DNA of 64,000 bases. Origin: Chara braunii. Its lineage: Eukaryota; Streptophyta; Charophyceae; Charales; Characeae. Position numbers and translations under genes: made by a program. The notes beneath the pieces are model-generated. The model worked only from the letters and a program-made list of their open reading frames with translations. It searched no databases and was not told the DNA's origin. The stretch covers positions 101,013 to 165,012 of the forward strand of contig BFEA01000803.1 of assembly GCA_003427395.1 (NCBI GenBank), given 5' to 3'. Positions within the stretch are counted from its first letter, which is position 1, and each line of letters opens with the position of its first letter. Shown piece by piece: positions 34,319 to 45,609 of the stretch.

Positions 34319-35508
34319 CTATTCTTGATCCTGGCGCACCAGCTTCCTTAAATGCTCCGTCTTCGTGGCAAAGTCTTTCACGAAGCTCCTCCAAAATCCG
34401 CACGTCCCAAGGAAGCTCCTCACATCCGTTATCGAGCGGAAGGGCAACGACCACTCAAGGATCTTGTCTGTCTTTTTTACATCAGGCCTTCGCCCACTCT
34501 CATTACAGACAAAACCTAGAATCGTGGCCTCCCTCATACAATGCTTCGACTTGGGGCCGCTCGCCGTCAGGTTATGTTCGTCCAATAACCCCAGAACCTG
34601 ATCGATGTCTTGGACATGCTTCCAGACAAAGCGCCGCACACCGAGCATCACTTTGTCTTCCTCCTTTTCCTTCGGACCCTTGACCGCCAGGTCATCGATA
34701 TAGGGTTGAGTGATGTGTGGGCTGACCGTCTGCATGGCTCTGATCATATGCCTTTGCACCATCGCCACTGCATTCGTCCAACCTTGGGGCACCACGTTCA
34801 TATGAATCAACCCTCTGGGAGTGTGCATTGCCGTTACGGGCCTGTCTGGCGGGTATATGGGGAATTGGTCATACCCCGAGTAGAGGTCTATAAGCGAGAT
34901 TATAGGCCTCCCTGCGCACAATTCTGACAATGTGTCCGCATTCGGTAATCCTCCCGCGCCCCGCACTGTCACCGCATTTAGCCGCTGCAAGTCCTGCACC
35001 CACCTTAGCGTCCCATTTGGTTTAATAAAACAAAACCAAGGCGACGCGTACGACCCACTGGAATAATCAGCCACGTGCGTCCGCATCTTGCCGTCCAGGA
35101 AGTCCACCACCATCTTTTCCTCGTCCGGATTGGGGTACCGCGCGCCCCCTAGATTCCATGGCTCATGTGGGACCGTGTGGATCCTGATCATCGGGATCTT
35201 GTCCACATCCAGCCTCCCACGCTCGTCGTCGTTGAATGCATACGCGCGGTGCCTTTTCTTCATCAGCCCCACCATCAACGCCCTCTCCTGGGACGACAGA
35301 AAGTCGGGCTCCCCAATTATCAGCTTCCCCTCATTTTCGTCGTTGATACGACATGGTCCGGCCAACGCGCGCTCCCGCATACGCCGTATCAACCCTCGCT
35401 CCCACTCGTAGTAGGCTTCCTCATCCTCTGTGACGAGCACGAGAATTGGGCGACACTTCTTATCTATGGTCTTGTACCGCCTTTGGGAACCCTGCTTAAG
35501 CCCTCCCC
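34319..35508 (-). pseudogene. Reverse transcriptase of gypsy pol
   Basis: RT copies element RNA to cDNA. Motifs in order: SPWFCFIKPNGTLRWVQDLQ, SLIDLYSGYDQFPI (first catalytic Asp), VVPQGWTNAVAMVQ, and YIDDLAVKG with the catalytic Asp pair at 34,702-34,691. GFVCNESGRRPDVKKTDKI and FLGTCGFWRSFVKDFA follow. The frame stays open upstream of the first in-frame ATG/GTG to the frameshift site at 35,509 (reading DKKCRPILVLVTEDEEAYYE). RT is therefore made as a -1 frameshift extension of the protease frame. The RT itself is uninterrupted; TAG at 34,319 ends it where RNase H should continue. Ty3/gypsy by domain order (RT-RH-IN). Confidence 0.9.
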
Positions 35509-36297
35509 TAAAAAAAGTCGACTTGTCGCTCGGGCCTGGGCCATCGCAGGGCCTCCCCTCCCTCCCAGAAGCCGATACACCAACTCCACCTCCCCCACCT
35601 GAGGGTTCTCCAAAACCTGTTCCCTCAATGCCTTAATGGCCTCCGGATCCGCCATGTCGTGAGCCGATACCACCTCCATGGCCTTATTCACACCTGTGAG
35701 GCTCAGTGTCAACACCTCAGCCTTATCCTCCTCCTCCGGCACTTCCCAAAGCCGTCTTCGCTCGTTCTCTGATTCCTTAAAGGTTAATGAGCCGAGATTG
35801 GGCCTATTCCTCCCGCTCCCCGGCCCCGTGTTTCGGCAAGTGACAACTTCGTAGTTCCCACACGCTGGGTCGCAAAGGAGCAGAATCATTGTCCCGTCGT
35901 GCTTATTAAAAATCAACATCTTCGTTCGACACAGGAACAACCTTCCCAGAAGGATGGGATGATCGACATCGGGCATGACGAAAAAGCACGTCCTGGCTCG
36001 CACCTTCCCAATCTCTATAATCACATTAGACGCCGTGCCATAAAAAGCGGCCTTGCAGTTGGGGCCATGCAGCATGCCATGGTCCGAGCGGTCGATCTCC
36101 ATGCCTATCATTACCGCCTCCTTCTCCCTGATGATATTCATTTCTGCGCCCGTGTCCACCATCCCAGTGCACTTCTGGTTCTTTATCACCAAATCCACCT
36201 GCCCGTACGCCACACATTTCCAGTCCATCCTTGTCCTTGCCTCAGTCCACTCCACCTCCCTGGGCAGGACCGTACTCAGATGGACATTTGGCACCAA
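35464..36297 (-). CDS. Aspartic protease region of gypsy element
   Basis: A 277-codon frame with the active-site motif VDTGAEMNII near 36,155-36,130 and the flap/partner stretch HPILLGRLFL near 35,960. A linker follows that reaches the T_TTT_TTA slip site and stops at TAG 35,464. Protease cleaves the Gag and Pol precursors. It lies in the -1 frame relative to the upstream gag, overlapping it by 22 bp. No slippery heptamer was seen at that overlap, so the gag-pro step may be a frameshift mutation or use another mechanism. The frame has no internal stop. Confidence 0.8.
   Translation of the reverse strand: MVPNVHLSTVLPREVEWTEARTRMDWKCVAYGQVDLVIKNQKCTGMVDTGAEMNIIREKEAVMIGMEIDRSDHGMLHGPNCKAAFYGTASNVIIEIGKVRARTCFFVMPDVDHPILLGRLFLCRTKMLIFNKHDGTMILLLCDPACGNYEVVTCRNTGPGSGRNRPNLGSLTFKESENERRRLWEVPEEEDKAEVLTLSLTGVNKAMEVVSAHDMADPEAIKALREQVLENPQVGEVELVYRLLGGRGGPAMAQARATSRLFLGEGLSRVPKGGTRP
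35509..35515 (-). promoter_or_regulatory. -1 ribosomal frameshift site T_TTT_TTA (pro to RT)
   Basis: On the minus strand the protease frame reads CTT TTT TTA. This places the canonical heptamer T_TTT_TTA (X_XXY_YYZ) exactly in zero frame. A -1 slip there enters the RT frame, which is open from this point into RT. The zero frame ends 15 codons later at TAG. A downstream stimulatory structure was not worked out. Confidence 0.7.
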
Positions 36298-38594
36298 CCT
36301 TCGCGAGAGTTGCCCTTCAACTCACCACGGAGCCTTGGTGGCGACGCCAGGATGTCCTTCAGGTTCATCAGGTCATTGTGGCCTTCTAGGAGCTTGTCCA
36401 CCATCCGCTCCACATCAAAACCTTCCGCCATCCGAACCGCGTACTTCTTCCTCTTAGGTACGCTGTCGGGTAGGCTCGGCTCGGCCTCCTCCCGGGCTCC
36501 TCTCTTTTTGGCCCTCAGCTCCGCCCGCTGATCCTCCTCTTGTCGAGGCCTCTCATCCTCTTCATCGTCATCCTCTTCCTCTTCCTCCGGGACCTCCACC
36601 ACCTCTTTCCTACGTTCTGGCTCAGGCTCCTTTCGAGGGGGCGCCTGACTGGGCTCTTGGCTAGGCCCGGCCTTGTTTTGGCTCCTAGTCCGAGCCGCCT
36701 GCGGTACCCTGCCATGCGACGTGGGGGGTCTGTAGGCCATACCTGACCTAGGGCCCGTCCCTACATTCGCCACTCTTGGGCACCCTTGTTGTCCTGGCGA
36801 AGGCTCTGGCCCAGAGTCATAAAGGAAGACCTCAGGCAGGTTGGCCTCTCGGGCTTCTTCACACAGGGCTTGCAGCTTCTGCTGGTATCTCCCCACTTTT
36901 TCCAGCGGATCTCCAATCCTTCCCAGGAGGAGTGTGGTCGGCTCTCCTTCGCCTTCCTTCCCCTCATCATCCGATTCGATGACTATTGGCTCCTCCCTTA
37001 TAGCCCCTGCCTTTAGTCGCTGGTTGAACTCCTCGTTATCCCCCACAATCTCCTCGATCCTTACGGTCGGCTCTTCCTTCTCTTGCCACATCCTAAACAT
37101 CGTCGGGGGTGCTGTGGGCCCCGCTGCTGCTCGCTGGAGAGCCTCTTGCCTGATTCCTCCCGGGGTTCTGGGGTCAATATGCTCACCCCACTTATCATAT
37201 ATGTCCCCGTCCATACAAGAGGAGATTAACCCTGACAATTCATCCTCCCGCCGCCGCTCGCAGAACCGCACCGTGTGGCCTACATCGCCACAATGCCAGC
37301 AGGTGGCATTTCGCCAATCAAAGCGGGGCCTCCCATACCCTTGGCCCCCTCCCTGGCTGCCTCAGCCACCTTGGTCTGGGCCCCTTTGACCATTCCAACC
37401 ACATCCGCGACCCCCACCATTTCCTCCTCGGCCCCGGCCACCACCTCCTCGACCCCCTTGATTTCGGCCTCCATTGCCTTGTCTGCCTTGTCCTTGGTTT
37501 CCTCCCCCGGCCACGCTGACCTGCGAGTCCTGTTGGGAGGGAGGTGGTTGGGCCACAAACTGACCCTGGGCTGCAGAGTAGTTCGGGGGCCCCATACTTG
37601 CCGCTGGGCCCGCGTAAGGGACCATTTGCCTGCGCTAGGTTTGACTACCCCCGCACGAGGTGCAGTGATTACAACTGGGCCAGGATGTAGGCTGACAGTG
37701 CGGCACACAATGCCCACAAGCCGGCGGCGGCCCCATACATGACGGCCTGACCGTCGCTGACGTTGTCGTGGCAACAGGTGGCGGCGCAACAATCGCTTGC
37801 GGGACCTGCCCTTTTCCGGATCCTTGACCCCCCACTTGTAAATTCCGCTGCTTTCTCTTGGACTTGGTTAGGATCTGGGAGCCCGTCTCTTCTCCGCCAT
37901 TGTGCATAGCCTCCTCTTCCACTGCCCCCGACGCCCGGCCTTGGGCTACGGTCACTCCCCTCTTTTGCACTTCCGCCTCATTATCATACCCCAGCGCTGC
38001 CAATACGTCCGTGACGATCCTCTTCACCACTGGGGTCCCGGATGCGGTGGCGTCCCTTTCCTTTCTCTTGCGCCTTTGCAGCCGCACCTGGTGCTGCTCC
38101 ACCTGGTCCACAATCACCTCTTCCACCCCTTTGTCGATAGTGGCCCAGGTGAGTTTCTCATTTCCCCCCCCGTGACCCGTCAGCTCCGAGGCCTCCGAGC
38201 CAGTAAGCAGACCCAAAAATATGGCACACTGGGTTTCTTCGGAGATCCCGTGCACCTTCCGCGCCTTCCTTTTAAACTCGTGCACAAACGCCCCAATCGT
38301 GGAGAAGTCATCCTTGTTCATGGCTTCCAAATCCGCCATGGTCAGCAACCCATCCCCCAACCTGTATTTTCTCTGCATCATGTCCCTGAACCTCGCCCAA
38401 CTACCATTGGCAGCATCCACGACCTTGCCCACTTCCTGATGGTGGCTATGAAGGACATATCTTAGGACCCGCTAGAGCTTGACCTCGTCCGATCGCCCCG
38501 CAAGTGCTTGCTTCGTCACGTCCAGCCCGTCGGACACCCGTTCTCCCTTGAAGTGGAAAGTATCAACCTTCGGGACAAATGCGGTCAGGTGCAT
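36276..38594 (-). pseudogene. gag of gypsy element (capsid, Gly-rich tail, zinc knuckle)
   Basis: Gag forms the particle that packages element RNA. From the ATG at 38,594 the frame reads MHLTAFVPKVDTFHFKGERV, then capsid sequence (FRDMMQRKYRLGDGLLT, IGAFVHEFKRKARKVHG). A Gly/Arg-rich stretch follows (about 37,480-37,380), and a CX2CX4HX4C zinc knuckle CWHCGDVGHTVRFC lies at 37,301-37,260. A long acidic tail ends at TGA 36,276. In-frame breaks are TAG 38,472, TAG 37,635 and TGA 37,362, each a single C-to-T change from CAG or CGA. Upstream, a GTACGT...CAG stretch at about 38,646-38,597 looks like a short intron, but this is only a guess. Confidence 0.8.
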
Positions 38595-38619
38595 TGCTGT
38601 TATTGGAGTATTATCGAAG

Positions 38620-39985
38620 AGGGGGAAAGGAAGAATGATACGTACCTAGCAGGCCAGCAGGATGCGAATGAGCCTATTTGGGCTCGACGATCGATTAAAC
38701 CAGGCCTAAACAGGGGAGCGGGCATGGAAGAGGAGTGAGTGAGAGGCCACGAGGTAGAGGTTTGAAGACGGGTAAATCCGAGGTTGAAGTCGGATTTGTG
38801 GCTGGGCGGATGGACTTGACGGGATGGGGGTTCGAGGACTGTGTACTAGGGAGGCAGGAGAGATAAAACTGTATTTTTCTGAGTTATAGCAGAAGATTCA
38901 TTTCATCTTCTGCGGATCGGCAACGACAGTATTGTCGTATTGGCCATAGTAATAGTTGGTACTAACATCACTGGTCACATGAGTTGTCACCTGCATGGGT
39001 AGTCTATATGGTCTGGCTCTTCATTGCTGTCGTCAAGGTCAAGCCCTGAGGGAGTAATCGACTGCTGCGAGGGGCTGTCGCATTGGGCCTCCGTTGTGTT
39101 GTGCGTACGCTATATAGCACTATGTTGGCATCTGGCTTACGCTAAGCATTGTTGTAACCGGGCACTGACCACGGTAGGGCCTCGCAGAGTGGTGCTGCTG
39201 GTCATCGTGATCTCCACTGGCAGCTACGAAAATTGGTTATTAGTACTGTTGCGATAACACTAAACTGTGCAGCGCTATTTGTGCTTCTACTCGAAGCCCG
39301 GCCCATGCGTCTCAGTTGCGGTTTGCATTGGCGAGCGAAAGGAGAGTACAGTGCCGATCTGCACAGTGCGGGCAGTCACGGGGGCAGTAGCAGTTTGGGT
39401 GCAAAGAGAGAGGAAAGACCATTACGGCCAAGCCGACGGAAAAGTAGGTTGTTGCTTGCAGTATTGAGCGGTATATTCGATCGCAGGGAGTACTACTGTG
39501 TCTGTGTACTCAATACGTTGCAGTCAGGTGGTACCGTTCCAACTGATGGGTAAGCCGCGTGGATGCTGAGAAGGCTGCGCCTCCATAAGTCCGTTGGGTG
39601 GCTAGTACTCACCAAGCGACTGATTACTTTGACCTGCGTGTCCTCTGCGACGGCAGTACGGTGCTTGCTGGGCTGGTTGACGACCGTACGAACTGTTGTG
39701 TATCGACTGTATCTGTTGTAGCTGGGTCTGTTTCACTGATTATGCACAGAGAAAACTGCTAAGGGTTGTTGCTGATTCCCCCTGCCACTGTGCTATGGCA
39801 TATTACGGTTCCATAATTGCGTGCCCTGTTGCTCATCTCTGACTGCGGAGTCAGCTATAGTGTTGCTTGAGTTTTCTGCGGGCTACTACGCTGTTCAAAG
39901 TACGGCGGCCGTTTGGAGAAGTAGGACTGCGGCTTCATGTCGGGAAGTAAAGGTGTAGTGTACAAAAAGTGATTGGACTGCAAAG
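38620..39985. other. Unassigned stretch left of palindrome 2
   Basis: No open frame with a known motif is seen, and no junction palindrome. It should contain either a 5' LTR of the gypsy element or the outer part of palindrome 2, but I could not match it convincingly to either. Confidence 0.5.
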
Positions 39986-40619
39986 AGGGTTGCTGCCACA
40001 ACTTGGGGAAGGGGTGAAAGAGGGGGGTTGTTACTGCAATTGGGAGTTCGTCAAGGGAACTGGGCTCAGTAGTTGGACTTTGGGGTTGACCAAGTTGTTA
40101 CACTTGACCACCATTGTGGGGCCCTCAGGCGCTGAAGATTTGAAGGCCCTCTCACACGAGTCTGAGTGCACCCCTCTTGTATCTGATAGATTTAATGATT
40201 ATTTTTCTGCTTTTCTTACTTTAAGTCTAGTCCATTGGAAGGCGGCAGGCGGGATTGCAACCCGTAATCCGCGCCAAGGCCTCTGTGGGAGGTTTGCTCC
40301 ACCGATTGCGGGAACTCTGCCGGAACTCAGGAGGAGTTCTGGAGGCAGGGAACTGAAAGGTAACCATTGCTTCCCCTCTATAAACCCAATTATAACCCCT
40401 ATCTGTACATATTTCTATGTTTTGACTGAATATCTTGCATGCATCCTGTACTTTGACTTTAGCTTGACTTTCAAGACATAAACCAGACTAAGTAAAGGAG
40501 AGTATGTATAATGGCAGTTTCAGTTTTGTTTTGTTTGTCTGAAAGCACATTATAACAAGGGGTTGCATCAGGGGGAAGGCTGGGAGGAAGGCAGTTTTGC
40601 TTGTGCTTGAACGGGTCTT

Positions 40620-41450
40620 ATAGGGTCAACATTGTCTCTAAGATGAATGGCCTGACTGTTGTGTTTTGTTCTGTTTTCTGAAGGGTCAAACATTGTTTCT
40701 AAGACGAATGGCTTGGTCGCTGTGTTTATTTAATTATGTCAGACATTGTTTCTAAGATGAATAATCTGGCTACTTATTTTGAGGGGTATTGATTGCTTGA
40801 GTTTTGAGGACAAGACATTGTTTTTAAGGTGAATGGTTTAGTCGCTGTTTATTTTGGGTGGTTTCTGAACAGTCTCTGGGTCTTGACCCAGGGTACTCTG
40901 TTTTTTTTTATGAGAGGAAATGGGTTGAGCATTGTTTATAAGACGAATAGCTCAACCCTTTTTTTTGTTTTGTTCTGAGGGAGGTTCAGGCCAAAGGACT
41001 AGACATTGTTTATAATATGAATGGTCTAAGTCTGAGGCCACATGACTATAATGAGAACAAAGGAATAAGATTCTCTATAATCCTATATATATATATATAT
41101 GTGAGAACAAGGCTAGCCAGATATTGTTTCTAAGACGAATAGTCTGACTACAGCCTTATCACGAAGAAAGGGAGAGTATAACTAAGAGTTATAATTGAAG
41201 GTAATTTGGGCAGGTTGAGCATTGTTTCTAAGACGAATGACTCAACCCTACGCTCACTTCTGAAAATAGAGTTCAGAGAAATATATATAACTTGGCTATT
41301 TAAACAGTTCAGGGCGATTAAGCATTGTTTCTAAGACGAATGACTTAGTCATATGCCCAAAGAAAAGAGAAGTAGTTGTGCAACCTGTTCGTGTATAAGT
41401 AAGGCAAAGAATTGGAATTGTTTCTAAGACGAATGGTCAAACTCAATGCC
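40620..41450 (+). repeat. Covarying hairpin array, palindrome 2 left arm
   Basis: Units share CATTGTTTCTAAGACGAATG. Stems differ: GGGTTGAGC (40,922-40,930) pairs perfectly with GCTCAACCC (40,950-40,958), and GGTTGAG (41,213-41,219) with CTCAACC (41,241-41,247). Other units show CAGA/TCTG and GACTAGAC/GTCTAAGTC pairing. The inner TTC/GAA stem around TAAGAC replaces the TCC/GGA of palindrome 1. Confidence 0.8.
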
Positions 41451-42178
41451 CTATGTAAGCAGGGTATAAGGGGTTAAATCATTGAGAGACTATGAACTAT
41501 TGTTTGTCAAAGGTAATTTGGGTTGGTGAGAGTACTTACCCTTGTGGTTTGACTTGCATGTGGCTGAGTGAGATTGCTACCTAGTCAGAGTTTCAATTTG
41601 ATAGGTAGTTGTTTTAGTGGCTCGCCACGTGCTAGAGGGATAGGAGTTAGATTCAATTCCTGCATTTTCTGTGATAGTTCTTTTTTACTTAGATCAATTT
41701 TTGCATTTTCTGAGATCACTTATTATACTTGGGCTTGTATAAATCTTGGTAGGTCACTTTCCCTACGGGAAGTGCTGCCGAAATTTCTGCAAATCCAAGG
41801 AGTTAAACAAAATTTGACTTTCGGCAGTCAAGGACTATTTCTGTTTTCATATTTGGACTTATATAAATTTTGAAAAGACATTTTTCCTATGGGAAGCGTT
41901 GCCGAAATTTTCTTAGTTTAGAGGAGTTAGATTATATTTTGACAGGTGACGACTCTGGTAATCCACCATGGATAGGGGAAATTATGTCATGAGTCTACCT
42001 TTCTTTGGGCACTGACTTAGAGGTAGGCTCAGACTTATGTGAGCATAACGAATTTGGTAAGATCATGATGAGGAAATTAGTCTCTATGGACTTATAGGTT
42101 TAGTCTTGGGCATTGACCTGTCTTGTGTTACAGGTCGTCGTGATCGATTTGGTTCAGGACTTGGACTAGGTTCAGTTT

Positions 42179-42215
42179 GATCCCTTGAGGATCACCTTCT
42201 GTTATCACTGATAAC
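42179..42215. repeat. Twin short palindromes (left arm, palindrome 2)
   Basis: GATCC-CTTGA-GGATC at 42,179-42,193 and GTTATCACTGATAAC at 42,201-42,215. The second palindrome is unchanged relative to palindrome 1. Confidence 0.75.
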
Positions 42216-42760
42216 AGGTCGGTTGTCGATTCGTCGGTTTACGACTCAACTCCAATTCACCCTCAATACTCAACCTAAAAGGTTTTAGCCCCGGTGATTT
42301 TATTATTTTATAAAGGTTTTTCCCGGACTTTTATTGAATGGCCATTTAACAAAGGTACTGAGTATTTAATTATAGTTAGTTGGACAGAGGTTGGGGCTTG
42401 TATGACTAAAGCGAGGGGTATGGGTACAGAGAGTAGTTGGAGTTGACTCCGTGTAGTGCATGGACTCTTATTTGACTCTTTGATGTAATTGCATGTATGT
42501 TCTGTGGTTCGGATTTTCGATTGTGCTTCCTGCGATCGCACATATATATATGGCTGTAAGAAGTCTCACTGTGATTGTGAGAAGTGATCGTCACATATTT
42601 ATCCCCCTATATATATGTATATTTATATCGGGTGTTCGTGTGGCCTGAGTGGGCCTCACTTAAGGGTAAAAATCGGGGTTGGGATCGAGGAAAGATAGAA
42701 AACCCCCTCTACAGTGTTGTATGCTTCTTAGGGATTTCTTAGTTGGACGTTAATCCTGGG

Positions 42761-43216
42761 CCTGGATTCAAGTCCTTGTCCAGAACATCCCAGACCCTAG
42801 ACTCTGCAGGGAAGGAATCTTCCCCTGCGCAGAGCCTATCGGCCCTGCTCGTCGAGACACCCAACCCTAAGGGCAGAAATGTCGCAATGGCTGAACGACA
42901 TGTCCTTCAGCCGTTCAATATCGTGAAGGGCAACCCCTCACGATATATTCCTTCAGCCCTTCAATATCGCGAGGCCGAAACTGAGATTGCCTCGTCTGAC
43001 TAGCATCGTCGGTTGATGTAGGAAGGGCTTCCAACCACGCAACCTTATATCAAAGTCTTGCTCGCGACGTTCGCCCGTCCTAGTGTCTAGAGTTATGGGA
43101 TTAAGGGATTTGTACATATACATGTGTGCCCAGAACCAGTATCGGTGGTTGGTGCCAACCAAAAAGGTTACCCAAGGTTGTGATTTTGGGATGGGGAGAC
43201 TTTCAATCTATTTTTA
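42761..43216. other. Central stretch of palindrome 2, mostly unmatched
   Basis: It follows a degenerate M terminus. A short imperfect tandem is present (CTTCAGCCGTTCAATATCG and CTTCAGCCCTTCAATATCG near 42,910-42,970). An 86-codon frame (42,743-43,003) has no recognised domain. Confidence 0.5.
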
Positions 43217-44220
43217 CTTTTTAAGAGTTATTATAGTTGGACGTTGTCGAGCCCATCGGTCCGGCACCGCACAAGGGCAGCGCAGGACCCTCCCGGCCGC
43301 GTCACGCAGGAGGTGGACTTAATCCTCGTCGCGATACATACTTGGAGCTTCTGCAAGCCACTCCGGCCGAGTGCGCCAGCCATACCTCTCGCAAGCCCCT
43401 ACGACAGGATAGTGCCTACGCGAGGCACGACTTACCTCCACCTTACGGGAGCTGTCACCTCCCTTCGGTGGGCGTATCCCCGCCGAGCTACCAGTCCACA
43501 TTACAAAAGTTGATCAGCTGCAATCGCAGCGGTGAACCAGCCGAGGACAATTCTAGTTCGTTATAGCATAGGGGCTACGTGAGGTAATACGCCTCTATTG
43601 GACCCGCACTCGAACCGGCATCTTAGGCGGCTGAGGTCCCAAGAGCGACTCATCGCCGGTCGACTAGGATGCATCCCACACACGACGCGCACGCCAGTAT
43701 AAAAAACATAAAAATAAAAACACACATACCTACACACGTACATATACAAAATGACACTAAACAGACAACGCGACAACACTCCTAGTCCCTTAGTAGCCAT
43801 CCCATAACTCTTCGATGAGGAAATCGGATAGGCGTCGCGCACGAGACTTAGTATAAAAACCGCGCGAACTCAGGGTCTCCTCATATCGACTCGCAATGCA
43901 TAAGTACACAAGCGATCGCAATGATGGCGTGCTATGTAGTACCCATACTCATGCGATCCTCGTTAATCTCGAGGGTCGCATTTGACACTCAAGTGTCGGC
44001 TGACACGCGCCTTGAGGGTTAATCTCTCGACGCTGGACAACCGCCAAGGGCGGTTGAGAACCACACCCTCATCTGCACCCTGCGGAGAGTGGGTGGTACA
44101 CAGGTTCATACCTGTGGTGGCAACCGTCTCTTATTGTTTTGGAAACCAGCTCCATCATCTAGGGTCTGACTTTGACGGTTGCCACGGATATCAACGTCCA
44201 ACTATAAAAATTCTAAAAAG
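43217..44220 (-). mobile_element. M element, intact copy with terminal inverted repeats
   Basis: The left end, 43,217-43,246, contains CTTTTTA and then TTATAGTTGGACGTTG. The right end, 44,192-44,220, is its reverse complement with a few differences. Length is 1,004 bp. No transposase is encoded, so it would be a non-autonomous (MITE-like) DNA element if mobile. Flanking target duplications were not evident. It lies at the centre of palindrome 2, as pairs of M copies do in palindrome 1. Confidence 0.65.
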
Positions 44221-44731
44221 CAAAGGATAAAAGAGGACCTCCGTTTTTTCTCAACGCATAATCTGCCTAACCCTTACAAAGGGTCGCGATAGGTCGCGCG
44301 AACACTCAAATCATAAGTACATACATGTGTGAATAAGGGTTATTAATACAGGACGATCACTTCTCAGAAGCACAGTGGGCCTCCTCTCAGCCATATACGT
44401 ATGCATGTGAGCGCAGGCAGTCAAATCCAAAGTCCGAATCACCAAACATACCAGCAATCACATCAAAGATCCAACCAAAAAGTTCATGCACTACACGAGG
44501 TCAACTTAAACCATTCTCTGCACTCACTCCCCTTGCTTTTAGCCATACAAACCTCACTCTTGTGCAACTCCTCAAAATAAAATACTCAGTACTTTTCTTT
44601 AAATGGTCATTCAAATAAAGTGCGGGTGAAAATACAACAAAACATTTCAAATCACAAGGCTAAAGCCTTTAGGTTGAGTGGTAGGAGTGAATTGGAGTTG
44701 AATCGTAAACAGACGAATCGGCAACCGACCT

Positions 44732-44768
44732 GTTATCAGTGATAACGGAAGGTGATCCTTGTAGGATC
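44732..44768. repeat. Twin short palindromes (right arm, palindrome 2)
   Basis: GTTATCAGTGATAAC at 44,732-44,746 and GATCCT-TGT-AGGATC at 44,754-44,768. Confidence 0.75.
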
Positions 44769-45609
44769 AAGCTGAATCTAGCCCATATCCTGAATCAATC
44801 GATCAAGAAGACTTGTAACATAAGACAGGTCAATCCCCAAGCTAAGTCTATAAGTTCATGGAGAATAATTTTAATATCATGATTTCACTCAAATCATGAT
44901 ATTTAACTAAGCCTAGACGTACCTCTAAGCAAGTGCCAAAAGAAAGGTAGACCCTGACAGAATCTCCTCTATGCATAGTGGATTTTTCAGGAATGTCACC
45001 TTTCAAAATATAATCTAACTCCTTTAAACTAAGGAAATCCTGGCAGCGCTTCCCGTAGGAAAAGTGATATTCCAAGATTTATATAAGCTTGAATAAGAAA
45101 ACAGAAATAGTCTTCAACTTTCCAAAGTCCAATTTTGTTTAACTCCCTGAATTAGCAAAAATTTGGGCAGCACCCCTTAAAAAAAAGGAGACTTCCCAGA
45201 TTTATAGTAAGCCATACATAAAATGTAGACAAGTTGAACTTTGAAAGGTCAAAATTTGTCTAACTCCTTGGATTTGCAGAAATTTCGGCAGCGCTTTCCG
45301 TAGCTTACCAAAATTTATACAAGACCAAGTACAACAAAAGATCTCAAAAAATGCAGAAATTGACCTAAGTAAAAATAAACGTAGCTAAAAAAATGCAGAA
45401 ATTGAACGAACTCCTATCGCTCTAGCACATGGCGAGCCTCTAAAGCAACTACCTGTCAAGCTGAAACTCGGACTAAGTAGTACTGACACTCAGTCACATG
45501 CAGGCCAAACCACAAGGAGCAGGTACTATCACCATCCCCAAGTCAAAATCCTTACATATAGTTCATGAATCTTTCAGATGATTTAACCCTTGTACCCAAC
45601 TTACATATG

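Larger units (their letters stand above)
28966..38594 (-). mobile_element. Ty3/gypsy-type LTR retrotransposon remnant, LTRs not identified
   Basis: Order on the minus strand: gag (38,594), protease, RT, RNase H, integrase (to 32,120), second gag (31,930-28,966). A complete internal region is present but carries about five stops within gag-pol and more in the second gag. By eye, sequences flanking 38.6 kb and 29.0 kb do not match each other, so LTRs are lost, highly diverged or farther out. The element sits between palindrome 1's Y flank and palindrome 2, and has probably removed the outer left end of palindrome 2. Confidence 0.75.
39990..42760 (+). repeat. Palindrome 2, left arm (X module)
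   Basis: Follows palindrome 1's left arm from about 13,490 onward: the GGATTGCAACCCGTAATCCGC block at about 40,254, hairpin array, ACGGGAAGTGCTGCCGAAAT units, twin palindromes (42,179-42,215), and GTAGTGCATGGACTC. It ends in TTAGTTGGACGTTAATCC at about 42,741, the start of a degenerate M copy. Its inverted partner is 44,330-46,800. Confidence 0.8.

Noticed and set aside
29250-38500. Numerous plus-strand open frames opposite the gypsy element
   Set aside because: They are antisense shadows of GC-rich gag and pol coding sequence.
28966-38594. Genetic code with UAG read as Gln
   Set aside because: Many TAG fall where Gln is likely, but TGA also interrupts the frames at likely Arg positions, the second gag has frame changes, and the plant-like setting has the standard code. 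Decay at CAG/CGA explains it more simply.
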